From: Acorus gramineus
Lineage: Eukaryota; Streptophyta; Magnoliopsida; Acorales; Acoraceae
NCBI GenBank assembly: GCA_030737835.1
Contig: CM060855.1
Coordinates: 10,995,927-11,059,926, forward strand
Length of the DNA stretch: 64,000 bases
Direction of reading: 5' to 3'
Shown here: piece by piece, positions 24,338-36,178 of the stretch
How the letters are laid out: every line of letters begins with the position of its first letter
Position numbering within the stretch: position 1 is the stretch's first letter
Notes under the pieces: generated by a model
What the model saw: only the letters and a program-made list of their open reading frames with translations
The model's database searches: none
Told to the model about the DNA's origin: nothing
Made by a program: the position numbers and the translations under genes

Positions 24338-26735
24338 TCATGTCTCTCCATCCCAAAGATCTTCAGCAGTCTTGAATGGCCCATTGGGACCTATGAACTC
24401 AGACCCTGGGAGCCCCCTCCTCTGCGGAACATCACCGATCTTGATACGATCCTCTTCGCTTAGCTCCCAATCAAAGATTTGGAGGTTTTGTCTCATCCTC
24501 TCCTTGTTGAAGCTCTTCACTATAATCGCCACCCCTTGCTCATATAGCCACTTTAAAGCAATCTGTGAAATGATCAACAAAACCAACTAATTGTATGTTA
24601 TGCATTAACCTTTAATTTGATAAATTCAATCTCATCAGTCTCTAATGAGAAAACTGACATGTGTCACACCATATGTTTAATATGTGAGGTGTCATATATT
24701 TTAAATCAGATACATGTTGGCCTTCACTGGATATTGACTGAGACCTGATGAGATTCTAGAGAGAGAGAGAAACCTGAGCCTTGGTCTTTCCCTTGGCTAC
24801 TGCAATTTCGTCGATCAACGGGTTTTCCATGACCGCATTGGATCCCCAAAAAGCGCCATAGGAACCCAGAGGAGACCACACGCACAGAACAATGCCTTTC
24901 TCCTTGCAGAACTCCTTTAGCTTCTTCTGTTGCCACCCCACATTCATCTCCACCTATTTTTTAAAAACAAGTTCAAACCATACAACATGTTTTTCATCAC
25001 CATATATACTCAATTGGTTTCTAGTACTACTGTTGTTATAGTTGTAGTTTGTGTATTGTCTACCTGATTCACAACGGGAGGGATCTGAGCGAGCGCCAAC
25101 AAGTCAGTGAGCTTTTTGCAGGTGAAGTTGCTGACGCCGATGGACTTGGCGAGGCCGAGTCTCTGGCATTCCTCCATTGCTTCCCAAGTCGGGCCCATCT
25201 CGAATGGGAGAATGTCTTCCAGGTCGACATTGAGGGTTATCTCCTTAGGCTTCAGCCTCACTGGCCAGTGAATGAGATACAAATCTATGTAGTCCAGCCC
25301 AAGATTACTGCAAGTACCCACATTAACATACAGAATTTCATTCTTTAGAAAACCCTTGGTATAGCCAATTTATCTGTGACATTGTTGAATATGTCATCTA
25401 TGTTCTTCATCAATCATCCTTTGAGGCATAGTTAGCTAATATATTGTGTGTTTAAAATGTACTAGAGATTCTAGCTAGAAAGGTTGATGGGATCTGGCTT
25501 CATCACTCCCCAACATAGGACTAACTAATAATGTTAAAACCCCGTAAAATAGAGTAATCACTCACCAACATAGGACTAACTAATAATGTCACAACACCCA
25601 GCTCACATGTTAGGAGGTAAAATAGAGTTTTTCCCTTCAAATGTTATTGGGTTTGTAAGAATAAACAAAGATTGTTATCCTATATGTTTAGGAAATGGAA
25701 TAATGTCTTAAAATGGCATTTTTAAAATTAACCTTAATTAAATAATTAAGATTAAAAGTAGCATTTCTCAAAAATTATTTGCACAAGTGACCCTCTACCA
25801 TTTTTTTTTGACTATTTGACCATGCCACATCAGCGCCACCTCACGATTCTATTTTTTCTTTATTTAATGATTATCACTATTCAAAGGGAGAAACATTATG
25901 AGTTTTAATGCATGTGAGTTTCATGCCATTAACTACTCATTAAATTCTTTCTATCTCTTCATCACTAGGGATTATGTTTTGTTTTTTTTTAATTCAAATT
26001 TTTTTGGAAAAAAAATCAAATAAGATTTTTTGGAACAAAAATACAAATATAACGGTATAGTGGTCAATTTGGGTTTCAAAATTATTAAAGATTTTTTTTT
26101 TGGCAAAATTTTAGAGAATGACTGATTTGCTATTTTAAAATTTTAGAAAATGAGAAAGAGAGGAATATCCCAAAAACCACACCATTATTTTCTTTAGAAA
26201 ATGAGAAAGAGAGAAAATTGATTTTTTTTAAAAAACATACTTTTTCTATTTTTCTGTTATAAATTATTTATAAATTATAACTATAAACTTGAATCATTTC
26301 AATTAATCATTCAAAGTTGAGGTAATCTGCTCACCCTAATCTCCTATGAGAAACCCATTGTTAGGCAAATGATGTAAAGATCAACCAAAAAAAAAAAAAA
26401 AACAGGGAGAACAAACAACATTGCCTTAACGTCTCCTTGATAGCGGGGAGGACCAAGTCATGATGGTTGTAGGTGCACCACAACTTCGACGTTATGAACA
26501 GCTCGTCCCGGCTCTTGATCAGTCCCCTCCGGACAGCTTCCTCTATAGCCTGTCCGAGAGGCTTCTCCGTCGAGTACGCCAACGCCGTGTCGAAGTGTCT
26601 GTAGCCGGACTCGATCGCGTCCAAGAAGATCGCTATCATCTGATCAGACGGCAAAGGTGGGGACGCGGTGCCGAAGCCAATGACAGGTATCTCCTGTCCT
26701 GAACTCAGTAGCACTTTTGGGATCACTTCAGCCAT
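24338..26735 (-). CDS. NAD(P)H-dependent aldo-keto reductase, AKR4 group
   Basis: Four minus-strand exons give 319 residues: 26735-26425, 25307-25064, 24953-24774 and 24562-24338 (TGA). The catalytic tetrad is complete: Asp49 (FDTA), Tyr54 (AYS), Lys84 (TSKLW) and His117 (LIHWP). The cofactor loop [12 protein letters not shown] near the C-terminus suits NADPH. Sequence and exon pattern fit the plant AKR4 clade that includes chalcone (polyketide) reductase, methylecgonone reductase, codeinone reductase and galacturonate reductase; the substrate cannot be told from sequence. It probably acts in the cytosol, as no targeting peptide is seen. The intron 1 donor is GC (TTAAG|GCAATG at 26424), forced by phase. 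Intron 1 (26424-25308) is long and has a partial direct duplication. A TATATA box lies at about 26797-26802. A broken tandem copy lies 7 kb further along. Confidence 0.94.
25495..25620. repeat. Short direct duplication in AKR intron 1
   Basis: The block 'caacataggactaactaat' occurs at about 25511 and again at about 25567, with similar flanks including gtaaaatagag. The period is about 57 bp and there are two copies. Confidence 0.7.
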
Positions 26736-26795
26736 CTCTTGTGTTTTTTTTTTTTTTAACTCTGTTTAAACGACAATGACAGTTGATTGAGATGC

Positions 26796-26803
26796 ATATA
26801 TAG
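26796..26803 (-). promoter_or_regulatory. Putative TATA box of the AKR gene
   Basis: On the minus strand the sequence reads CTATATATGC about 60 bp upstream of the ATG at 26735, a normal plant spacing that leaves a leader of about 30 nt. This is a position and motif match only. Confidence 0.5.
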
Positions 26804-27177
26804 AGAGAGGTTCCATTGTAGACTATTAGATATGGGAGAGTTGTGAAAACACATTAGAAGATTAGACAACATTGGTTGGACTATTAGGAATTGACAGTTG
26901 AGTCCATGTTACACATTTCCTGCCTTCCAACCTGCTCCACCAACCCAACTCCACCGAGAAAAGTTGGTGGATTCTTAGTTTGTAAATTATGATCATTTGT
27001 ATATTCAACGGGTGGAAATTAGTTTATTAGTCTAATCATTCAGATTCTCTATTAATTAATCCCATATTTAGTGGTACTTTCATTAGATAGCATTGCTAGG
27101 GTGTCAACTTTTGGATGCATGCTTGGAGGAGTTCTGAGTTCATATAAAATTTCTTGGTGACATTTCATACAGTTATT

Positions 27178-27307
27178 ATTATTTTTATTATTTTTTTTTT
27201 CTTTGTCAAATCTTCTCCTATCAGCAGGCGGCAAGACTCGAACCTAAGTCCCAAGTCCTCTCACTAAAGAGGGGGTACCTCTCTTATCCTACCAAGAGGA
27301 GGTTCGA
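27178..27307 (-). mobile_element. tRNA-derived SINE with 14-bp target duplication
   Basis: The insert is flanked by perfect 14-bp repeats ttcatacagttatt at 27164-27177 and 27308-27321. On the minus strand it has an A-box-like TTGGTAGGATAAGAGAGG, a clear B box GGTTCGAGTC, and then an A-rich tail ((AAT)n-like) at its 3' end, next to 27178. Its length of 130 bp is typical of plant SINEs. The intact target repeats point to a fairly young insertion. Confidence 0.82.
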
Positions 27308-28497
27308 TTCATACAGTTATTCGAGAATGAGAGAAACGTGTTTATTCCTTATATGCTTTGATTTGTTATTAAACATATATACTTGTCTCTATGTGTGGTT
27401 CCGCCCTTGGAGGGTGTATATGTGTGAATATCATCAAAGGTGAAAAGGACCGAGAATGATCATATTTTTTATTTTTTATAAGATAAAAAAGAATTTTTTT
27501 CATCAAATTGTTCTCAACCTAGTTGTTTATACTATCAACAAACTTTTGATAAAAAAACTATTTTTATTGATTTTTTAATACGTTTATTAAAAAACACCCT
27601 AAGGGTCTGTTTGGATAGGAGTATTGGGTGCCTGGATTGGGATTGAGAATCCCAATCCAGGTCAATAATTTGTTTGGATAATTTTTAAAAGGGGGATTGT
27701 GATTGGAAGAAAGGGATTGAGAATCCTTCATTAGAGGGATTGAGAATCCCACTCAAGAGGTGGTATTCCCCCAATCCCTATCTAGGTGGATTGAAAAAAG
27801 ACTTTTTTACCCAAATTTTTCATATCCCTTTTTTAATAATTGATTTTTCTTTTCTTTGTCAATCCCAAACCATTCTTGCCGCATGAAAAAATTTTCCATC
27901 TCCACCAGCCAATAATATACATAAAAAACAAAGACCTCTTTTTCGTAAAAGCCCCTCGGTAAGACCAAAGAAACTTCTTTTTCGTTTAATTTTTTTTTTT
28001 TTTTTGTGCCTATGTGTCATCAATGCTGTCATCGTAGCATTGGATTTCATTCATTTTTAAATATTATTTTATATTGATTAGTTATTCATTTTGTTTTTAT
28101 ATTGATTTTTTTTTTGTGCTTATGTGTCATCAACGCATGGATTTCATATGTATTTAATTTTTTTTTTTATGTTTGTTAGTTTATAGACCCTCTGTAAGAC
28201 AAACACATTAGTTTAATATTGATTTTGTTTATTCCTTGGTTTAATATTCTTTAGTTTAATTATCAATTTGATTTTTTTTGTTTGAATTTATATATATATT
28301 TTAATTTGCTTTGTATTTTTTAAAGATGAAAAATTAAACATGAATGTTTGCCTATAAGATGTTGATTTTATTCACATGACTAAAATATTTTGTTATAGAT
28401 AATTCTATGTATTGTTAATTATTTTGGTATATAGTTGTTACTCTCATCTTATTCACCTGAATGAAATTTTTTTAATGAACAACAATTTAATGCAGTA

Positions 28498-29836
28498 ATG
28501 GCTCGTAGACATTTGGGAAGGAGAGAAAAGTTGTTGTTGGCACATTTACAAAATATGATGGTGATTTTAATTGCTATTGTTGCAGAGAGGATCTATAAGA
28601 AATATTTGCTAAAACGTCAACCTCGTAGTTTGACATTGTTACGTATGGAAAATCTAAATGAGATGATTTTCAGAAATGATGTGACATGTATCGAACAACT
28701 AAGAATGGATAGACAGACATTTAACGTATTATGTACTATGATTCGCACCAATCGTTTATTAAAGGACACGAGGCACATTACAGTAGAGGAGATGGTTGCA
28801 ATGTTTTTACACATTCTCGCGCATCATGTAAAAAATCGAGTTATAAATTTTCGATTTGTGAGATCTGGAGAAACTGTTAGCAGGCATTTTAATGCAGTGT
28901 TGAATGCAGTTGTTTGTTTACATGACTTACTATTTAAAACACCTGAACCCGTTCTAGAGAACTGTACAGATCCAAGATGGAAATGGTTTAAGGTAAATAT
29001 AATTTGTGTTATAAGTTACTTATATTTTATTAGAATTTAGAATATGAAATAATGTTAACAATTTTTATATTGTTTACAGAATTGTTTGGGAGCCCTAGAT
29101 GGGACTTATATTAGAGTTCATGTGCCAACGGCTGATAAACCTAGATATCGGACTAGAAAAAATGAAATTGCAACAAATGTTTTGGGAGTTTGCTCCCAGG
29201 ACATGCAATTTATATATGTTTTACCAGGTTGGGAGGGTTCAACAGCTGATTCTCGAGTGCTTCGAGATGCTGTGACTCGAAGACATGGCTTAAGGGTTCC
29301 ACATGGTAACATGCAAATTATATTTAATTTTGTTTTTAAAAAAATCATATTATAATTAACTAATAAAACTTTCATTTATTTTAGGATTTTACTACCTTGT
29401 CGATGCTGGATATACGAATGGTGAGGGATTTCTTGCGCCATACAGAGGGCAAAGATATCATCTAAATGATTGGAGAGGTGGACATATTCCAAATACACCC
29501 GAAGAATTTTTTAACATGAAACATTCTGCTGCTAGAAACATTATTGAAAGATGTTTTGGCTTGCTTAAAAGGCGTTGGGCGATTCTTAGGAGTCCTTCTT
29601 TCTATCCAGTGAAAACGCAATGCAAAATTATTCTCGCTTGTTGTCTTATCCACAATTTAATAAGAAGAGAGATGCCTACAGACCCAATAGATTGCATAGT
29701 GGAAGAGTTTGATGAACATGCACTGCAAGGTGATCCCATTACTACAGTTGAACCATCTAATGAATGGAGTGTATGGAGGCAAAACTTGGCAACACAAATG
29801 TTTAATGAATGGCAGGCCAGTAGACATGGTGCCTAA
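28498..29836 (+). CDS. PIF/Harbinger transposase (DDE, nuclease-type)
   Basis: Three exons, 28498-28992, 29080-29305 and 29385-29836, join in phase to 390 residues. The N-terminal part has a helix-turn-helix region (MDRQTFNVLCTMIR ... VEEMVAMFLHILAHHVKNR). The catalytic acids are all present: Asp in GALDGTYIRV, Asp in EGSTADSRVL and Glu in RNIIERCFGLLKRRW. The motif DAGYTNGEGFLAPYRG is also typical of the family. Length and introns match plant PIF-type transposases. Known family members cut and join DNA at TWA targets and need the Myb-like partner protein. I see no disabling change. Confidence 0.92.
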
Positions 29837-30084
29837 TGGAGTGCAAGGTGTTTAATGAGTTTTTTTTTTTAATGTAAAAAAATTGTGGTCTATTGTGACA
29901 CTCAAGAAACAGCTTTAATTTGCTTTTAGTTTAATGTTAGATTTTCACCATTATAATTGTTCATTACTATTGTGGTATTGTTCATATGCTTTTGAATGTG
30001 ATTGTCCCTTTTTTGTCTTAATTAAATTGTCCAATAATATATTTGTACAACTATTTTATTTAACTTTTCAAGCATTCTTTTAGG

Positions 30085-31052
30085 ATGGATAGTGAACAAA
30101 TCACACAGATAGGTAGAGATGCTAACAATAAACATGTATGGACGTCTCAAGAAGATTTGATACTAGTGGAGAATATGGTTGAATTGTGTGTTGCTGGAAA
30201 AATAAAAGCAGACAATGGGTTTAAGCCAGGTACTTTTGGAGAGATTGAGAAAATGATGCATGATAAATTACCTGGATGCGGAATTAAAGCACATCCACAC
30301 ATCGAATCCAGATTGAAATATTTGAAGAATAAATACAATGCAATAAATGAGATGCTAGAACATGGTAGCGGGTTTGCATGGGATGAAGCCAAGAAAATGG
30401 TGATATGCGAAAAAACAATTTATGACGGATGGGTAAAGGTAAATAGTTGTGATTTTTTTTATTTTATCTTAATAAAATTTGTGATTTATTCTTTTTTTTT
30501 TTTTTGTAGAGTCACAAAATTGCCCAAGGATTGTGGATGAAACCTTTTCCACATTATGATGACCTTGCACTTGTGTTTGGAAAAGACCGAGCTAATGGGA
30601 GAGGATGTTTCACACCTACAGAACTCGCAGAAGATGTAGAACAAAATACTAATCCACACATTCAGGATGAAGGCTTGGAGAACATTGTTAATGAGGATAT
30701 TTCAGTGACCCAACCACGGCGGACAACACCGACTGGGGAAGAGGGAACACAGAGTCGTAGGAAGAGAAGGAAGAGCTCTGATTCTTTCACGACAGAATTT
30801 TCTAACTTGGTAGAGGCTTTTAAACTTTCAGCCAATGCAATTGCAGATAGTCTTAACAAGCTTGATGAAGCCACAATTAGAATGGATAAAGTTTTTTCTG
30901 ACGTGTTCAACATATTGGGTAGGGATGATGGGCCTCGTTGTTTGCGAGTAACTGAAATTATAATGCGTGATCCTGTGAAAGTTAATTTGCTCTCAAACAT
31001 GCCTGAAGAACTGAAGAAGGATTGGCTTTCATCTTTACTTCTGTCAGATTAA
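30085..31052 (+). CDS. Harbinger ORF2, Myb/SANT-like DNA-binding protein
   Basis: Two exons, 30085-30438 and 30510-31052 (TAA), give 298 residues. Residues of about 18-115 form a Myb/SANT-like domain (VWTSQEDLILVENMVELC, a trihelix pattern, then GSGFAWDEAKKMV). The middle has a basic patch RRKRRK that could act as a nuclear signal. The C-terminus is helical. In rice Ping/mPing and animal Harbingers such a partner recruits the transposase to the ends and the nucleus; that role is inferred here from the family and from the position 250 bp downstream of the transposase. Confidence 0.88.
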
Positions 31053-31583
31053 TTAATCAGGCGAATGGCTTTTGAATTGAGGTTGTGAACTCTAGTGTTA
31101 ATTTGTTTATGTGTGTCAACTCTAGTGTTAATTTACTTATGTGTTTAGAGTAAGAAAACTTATCTGATTATTTTTCAATAATTTTTTAGCATTTTCTATT
31201 AATAATTTATTTTATTTTACTTGTGTTGTCAACATATTGGTCGTTAATGTTACAACATTGAAGAAAAGTTTATTTAAAAAAAATCATGAATTTCGATGCT
31301 TAACATTGTAAAGAAAGAATGTTTGTTAAAATTTTATTAAATAAAGGATAATTTTGGAAGATGTGTGTGTATTAGATGATGTAAAATTGACTATGAGTTA
31401 ACATATATTTGATTTTATAGAAAGGGTATTTTTAGAAATATATATTTTTTATATTGTAATCCATGCAATACCAAACACATGATTGGGATTGGGAATCCCA
31501 ATCCTATTTTTTGAATCATGTTCCTTACCAAACAGGTTGATAGGATTCTCAATCCCAATACATCTGGATTTGGAACACCCTAG

Positions 31584-32233
31584 GTTAGTGAAAAATAGAG
31601 ATTTTTTTTAATATATATGATTTTAAAAAGTAACTGATTTAGATATTTTTAACTTTTAAAATATTTTTTTTAATATTTTTTCTATTATTTACCTTGTTAG
31701 GTGATTTCATGTATTGTGATAGGGATTTAATCATGCTACCAAATTCAAAAGAGGGCCAAAGTTGTCCAAGTTCAGCCTGAGAAAATCTACATCATCATCA
31801 TTATCAACCCTCACAAAAATCAAGCATGACCATTTAGCAATCCTATCAACTATTAAGATCCAAATTCATCTCATCATGCCCTAATCACATCTACGTCACC
31901 ATCGGCTCTAGTTATATAAATCTTCTGATTCAAATTCGTTGAGATTTCTAAACATTTAATAATGAAAACTTATCATGTCAATGTTAGCTGATTTAGATTT
32001 TAGGCAAAATAGCATTGTCCCCCGTACGATATATATGTCCATCCAATGGCAAAATACTCTCTAAGTTCTCAAATAAAAAATTTGAATTATACTATCCAAA
32101 ACTTAGGTTTTATTTACTCATTTAGATCTGGTTCGTAATCGTTCAATCACTTTGAAGTAATCAAAATCCTAACACAAGAAAATGAGCCACAAAGCACAGT
32201 CCCTAATAGATAGTGGTAACTGGTAGATCACCC
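31584..32233. other. AT-rich spacer
   Basis: No gene or clear element is recognised between the Harbinger end and the GGGTC-rich insertion. Confidence 0.45.
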
Positions 32234-32242
32234 TGGTACTAG

Positions 32243-32915
32243 GCCTGTCAACGGGTCGGGTCCGGGCCGGGTCGGGGTGGCCCCGACCCCGCCCCGTGAC
32301 AGGACCCGGCGGGTCCGGGTCCAACCCAAGACCCGGCGGGTCCGGAGAAATGTGGACCCGGACCCGGGTCGGGTCCGGGTCCGACCCGACCCGGATGGTT
32401 GGGTAAAAAAAAAAAAAAAAAGAGAAGAGCTCATGTATTTGTTTGTCTTATCATTCTATTTGAAATTTTTTGTAATAAAGTATTATTGTTAATGAGACTA
32501 TGCTTGAAAATAATTTTATACAATTCAAAATAAGTAAATGAATTATTAAACAACATCCAAAACAATAAACACTAACATATTAACCTAAATAATAAACATA
32601 AATCATGCAACAAACTAATTAATCATACAAATTCAAATGCTAATAAATTAATTGTCCAAAACAAACCGATTTATAGGCTTGTTATGATTATGATTTATGA
32701 ACTTGTAGATACAAAAATAAGTTAAGTAAGAAATAAAATTATGTATCAACTAATACTAATGGTCTTATAATATATGAACATATATTAAAAAAAACAGTCG
32801 GTCCAACGGGGGACCCGACCCGTTTGTTTGTTCGGGTCCGCCGGGTCGAGTCTAAATCGGGTCGGGTATATTACACGTGTAATCGGGTCCGGGTCGGGTC
32901 GGATCCGGGTCCGGA
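32243..32915. mobile_element. GGGTC-rich non-autonomous element with 9-bp flanking duplication
   Basis: A 673-bp insert is flanked by the perfect direct repeat tggtactag at 32234-32242 and 32916-32924. Both ends (about 150 bp left, 110 bp right) are dense in GGGTCGGGTCC/GACCCG motifs, while the core is AT-rich. Direct repeats of 8-9 bp suit hAT or Mutator-type DNA transposons. The left end starts GCCTGTCAACGGG, but the right end is not a clean inverted copy, so the superfamily is left open. No coding capacity is seen. Confidence 0.7.
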
Positions 32916-32924
32916 TGGTACTAG

Positions 32925-33546
32925 TGAGAAATGAACCAAAGTGATTAAAAAAAAACAGTGGGTCAAGACTCAAGACTCACGGGCATACACCCTCAGGACC
33001 CACGTCTGGGACTTTTCTATCTAGACTAGGTATTTAGATGATGATGTTGTGATTTAAACAATAAAAAGACCTATAATATGAGTTATTTTGTCCCTAATCA
33101 ATAATAAAATGACGCCAACAAATATAAATGTAATAGGCAAAGCAATAAATTGCTAATGAAAAAGAAAAGAGGAATTGAAGAGCAATACCAGCGTTAGAGA
33201 CAATCCACTGTGATGAAAAAGTTTTTATTGAAGATGGAGCACCCCAAATACAAAATATATCTCGTACAAGAGATGGGAACCCAAATACAAAACTCTCCGT
33301 TTTGGTGGAGAGGAAGAGAGACCCCGAAGAAGTTACGGACGTCCCACACCCTTGATTCACCCGAAAAAAAAAAAAATTGCTTTGTACATGGTCCTCAAAA
33401 ATTAAAAGATTTTTTATCATGCATATCTAACTTGTTAGGTTTATGTGCATGGGCATGCACGTATAAATGCCCACTTGATACAAATAGAGCCCTTTAGGGC
33501 TTGGTCTTCTTCTTCACGGGATTGACGCGCGGCCAGAGAGAACATC
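32925..33546. other. Spacer, nothing recognised
   Basis: Mixed-composition spacer between the GGGTC-rich element and the reductase pseudogene. A short stretch around 33200-33350 is less AT-rich, but no family was recognised. The fourth exon expected for the neighbouring reductase copy is not found here. Confidence 0.4.
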
Positions 33547-36178
33547 AGATTTCCCTCTGTCGTTGGCGATTTCTTTGAGAACATCAGATTCCATGACATC
33601 ATTCATGGCCCGTGGTGTTCCTTTGGCCCCCAATGGAGAGTATGCGGTCACATGTATGCCTCTTGCTTTGCAGAATTCTCTCTTCTTCTGTTGTCATAGC
33701 GGATTCATTTCCACATTTCACAAAAAATATATAATAAATAAATAGAAAAAAAAAAAAAAACTCATTCATAGTTTCAAAGTAACATTATGCAAAAAATGTT
33801 TTTTGAAAAATGAGTCTTACACTACTTTAGAAACCGTGGGTTTGAAATTTTTTTGGATATTCAGCTTTTACAAAATCATATTTAACAAAACCATATTTTT
33901 CAAACACCCTTAACGATCACATATGTTAACAAAAGTGAAAAATAACTTATAGACATACGTGCTTCCCATAAAGTTGTTTAAAAAAATTGATATAAGTGAA
34001 ATTTATCTTTTTAAAACTCTTTTTCAATTGAATGAACCATAAAGCTAGCTAACCTTATTAGGCTCTTGAATGGTGGTTTTTTCTCTGTTTATAAAAAGTT
34101 TTTTTTGGGGGGAAGTGCGCAATTGAAAAGATGCTTGGATTAAATATGAAATTCTACGAAAATATAATAATTTAAAAATGTTTTCAAATAGGAATCCTAC
34201 CAGTACATGCTTGAATGGATGACATGTGTCTATCAAACAGTTAAAGATCATTCATCAATTATATAGAAATTAAAATCACATAAATGTTCATTGATGAACA
34301 TGTATCATTCATCCAAAAAAATGCTAACATGATTTCCATCAGCACGTAATAGTATGATATATGTTTTATGGGAAGTCATTGATATTACCTGATTAACTGC
34401 AGGAGGGATCTTTGTTGTTACAAGCAACTGAGTGATCTTCTTTTGTGTGAAGTTGCTGATACCAATGGCCTTGGTGAGTCCAAGCCTCTTGCAGTGTTCC
34501 ATGCCTTCCCATACTGATTTTATGTCGAGAACCATAAAGTCTTTTGGGTCGATTGGCAATGAATAACGTCCTCGCTTTAAGCTCCATCCTAAATGTATCA
34601 AATACAGATCAAGGTACTCCAGTTGAAGATTTCTGCATGCATGACAAATGAGATATTCAAACACTCTTTAAATTATTTCATGATAGATAACTATTTTAAT
34701 ATAGATGATTACATCATCAGAACAAGTCATTTTCTGTTTGTTTGTGTTTTAACTCATGCTTGGATAACATAATGTGAAGAATATGGTGAATTATTGGTGA
34801 ATAAACTCAAAAGTTGAGTATAACTATATTAAAATAAGTGGGAACAAACTCATATTGGTATTTAAGATCTTCTTAGAACTGTTTTATTTCACTCAATCTA
34901 TTCTACTGGTATAAGAAATTGACATGTCAAATCACTTGTCATCACCTCTTATAAATTAGAAAATTCATATGTCAAATTACATATCATTACCTTTTATAAA
35001 TTATGAAGTTCACATGTTAAATTACCTATCATCACCTCTTATAAATTATGGGCTCACATGCTAAATCACATGTCATCACTCATTACAGCAAAATTATATT
35101 TTATATTAGATTTTGTAGAACCTAGTAAATTTATATAAATTAGAAATAAAATAACAACATTTATAAACACAGATGATCATACTCTATTTTAAAATATAAT
35201 AAAGCTCGAGTCATATAACATTCCCCATTAATATATTGTACATTTTAAGTTTCTATTACATTATTTTAAAAAGTTTATGCATGGTTGAATACATATTGGT
35301 ATATGACAATTTATTAGACGACAAAATTACAAAAAAAAAATCCCGAGTATGCGAGGGTATTTTCAAAATTTTAAAAGGAATATAATCTAATAACTTAAAG
35401 TCATTCAATTTAGTAATTCAGACTAATGTAAAATAATTTAAAAAATGATAGCACTCGTACACTTATGTAACTGATTTAGATCACTTAAATCAGAAACCAT
35501 TCTAGCATAAAAAAACTGATAGCACCCATAAAAAAATGGATTTTTTTTATTTTAAGTCTACATAAACTATATGATTTAATAATTGATCTCTCATTTTTTC
35601 ATATTACGATTTAAGATCTTATGTTTAAAGGATATGTTCTTTAGTAATCTTTGGGAGGAATCCATCACTAAATTGTTTGGTTTTTTTATTAATATCTGGA
35701 AAGGACTAAAAAAGAATATATCTTTTAAATTGGTGACTTAATCTATAATATGAAAAAAGAAATGATCGATCATTAAATCCTATAAAATTAAAAAAATAAC
35801 CCCCCTCCCCCCCCCCCCCCAAAAAAAAATAGAAAAACAAAAGGTAAAGCCTAGATCCTTACTTGAGAGTCTTTTGAAGAGCGGGGACGACAAGGTCGCC
35901 GTGCGCGTCAGCACACCAAAGCTTGGACGCGACGAAGAGCTCGTCACACGATGAGATGAGCCCTAGAAAGAGAGCCTCAGCGACGGACTCGCCAAGAGGC
36001 TGCTCGGACTAGTGCAGGTAGATGAGTAGATCATGGCGGTGTCGAAGTGCCGGTACCCGAGCTCGACAGCCTGGAGGACCGCCTCCCACGTCGTGTCCGA
36101 CACTGTGAAAGGGTAGGCCGCCGTGCCGATGCCGATCAGGGGCATGGACCCTGTCCCCAGAGACACCTCCGGTATGAT
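33547..36178 (-). pseudogene. Decayed tandem copy of the AKR4 reductase
   Basis: Exon remnants on the minus strand are about 36178-35863, 34632-34389 (244 nt, the same length as exon 2 of the intact gene) and 33714-33547. They carry [39 protein letters not shown] and HVTAYSPLGAKG. Defects of this host gene: no ATG upstream of PEVSLGTG in frame; a frame break with extra bases near 36006-36021; His followed by LGW where the family has WP; no AG acceptor in front of exon 3; TGA (33696-33694) at a Trp position; and no exon 4. Its sequence differs enough from the neighbour at 24.3-26.7 kb (PIDPKDFMVLDIKSVW against [15 protein letters not shown]) to suggest an old duplication. Confidence 0.9.

Larger units (their letters stand above)
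27603..31580 (+). mobile_element. PIF/Harbinger DNA transposon, apparently complete
   Basis: The element is 3978 bp. The left end begins GGGTCTGTTTGGATAGG; the right end, reverse-complemented, begins GGGTGTTCC, and both ends share TATTGGG just inside. Subterminal copies of ggattgggattgagaatccc and its complement (near 27639, 27715, 27738, 31485 and 31543) form imperfect palindromes at both ends. The flanking trinucleotides are TAA (27600-27602) and TAG (31581-31583), one base off the TWA duplication expected of this superfamily. It carries both standard genes, a DDE transposase and a Myb/SANT-like partner, in the same orientation and both open after splicing. It lies between a functional reductase gene and its decayed copy. 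Confidence 0.85.
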
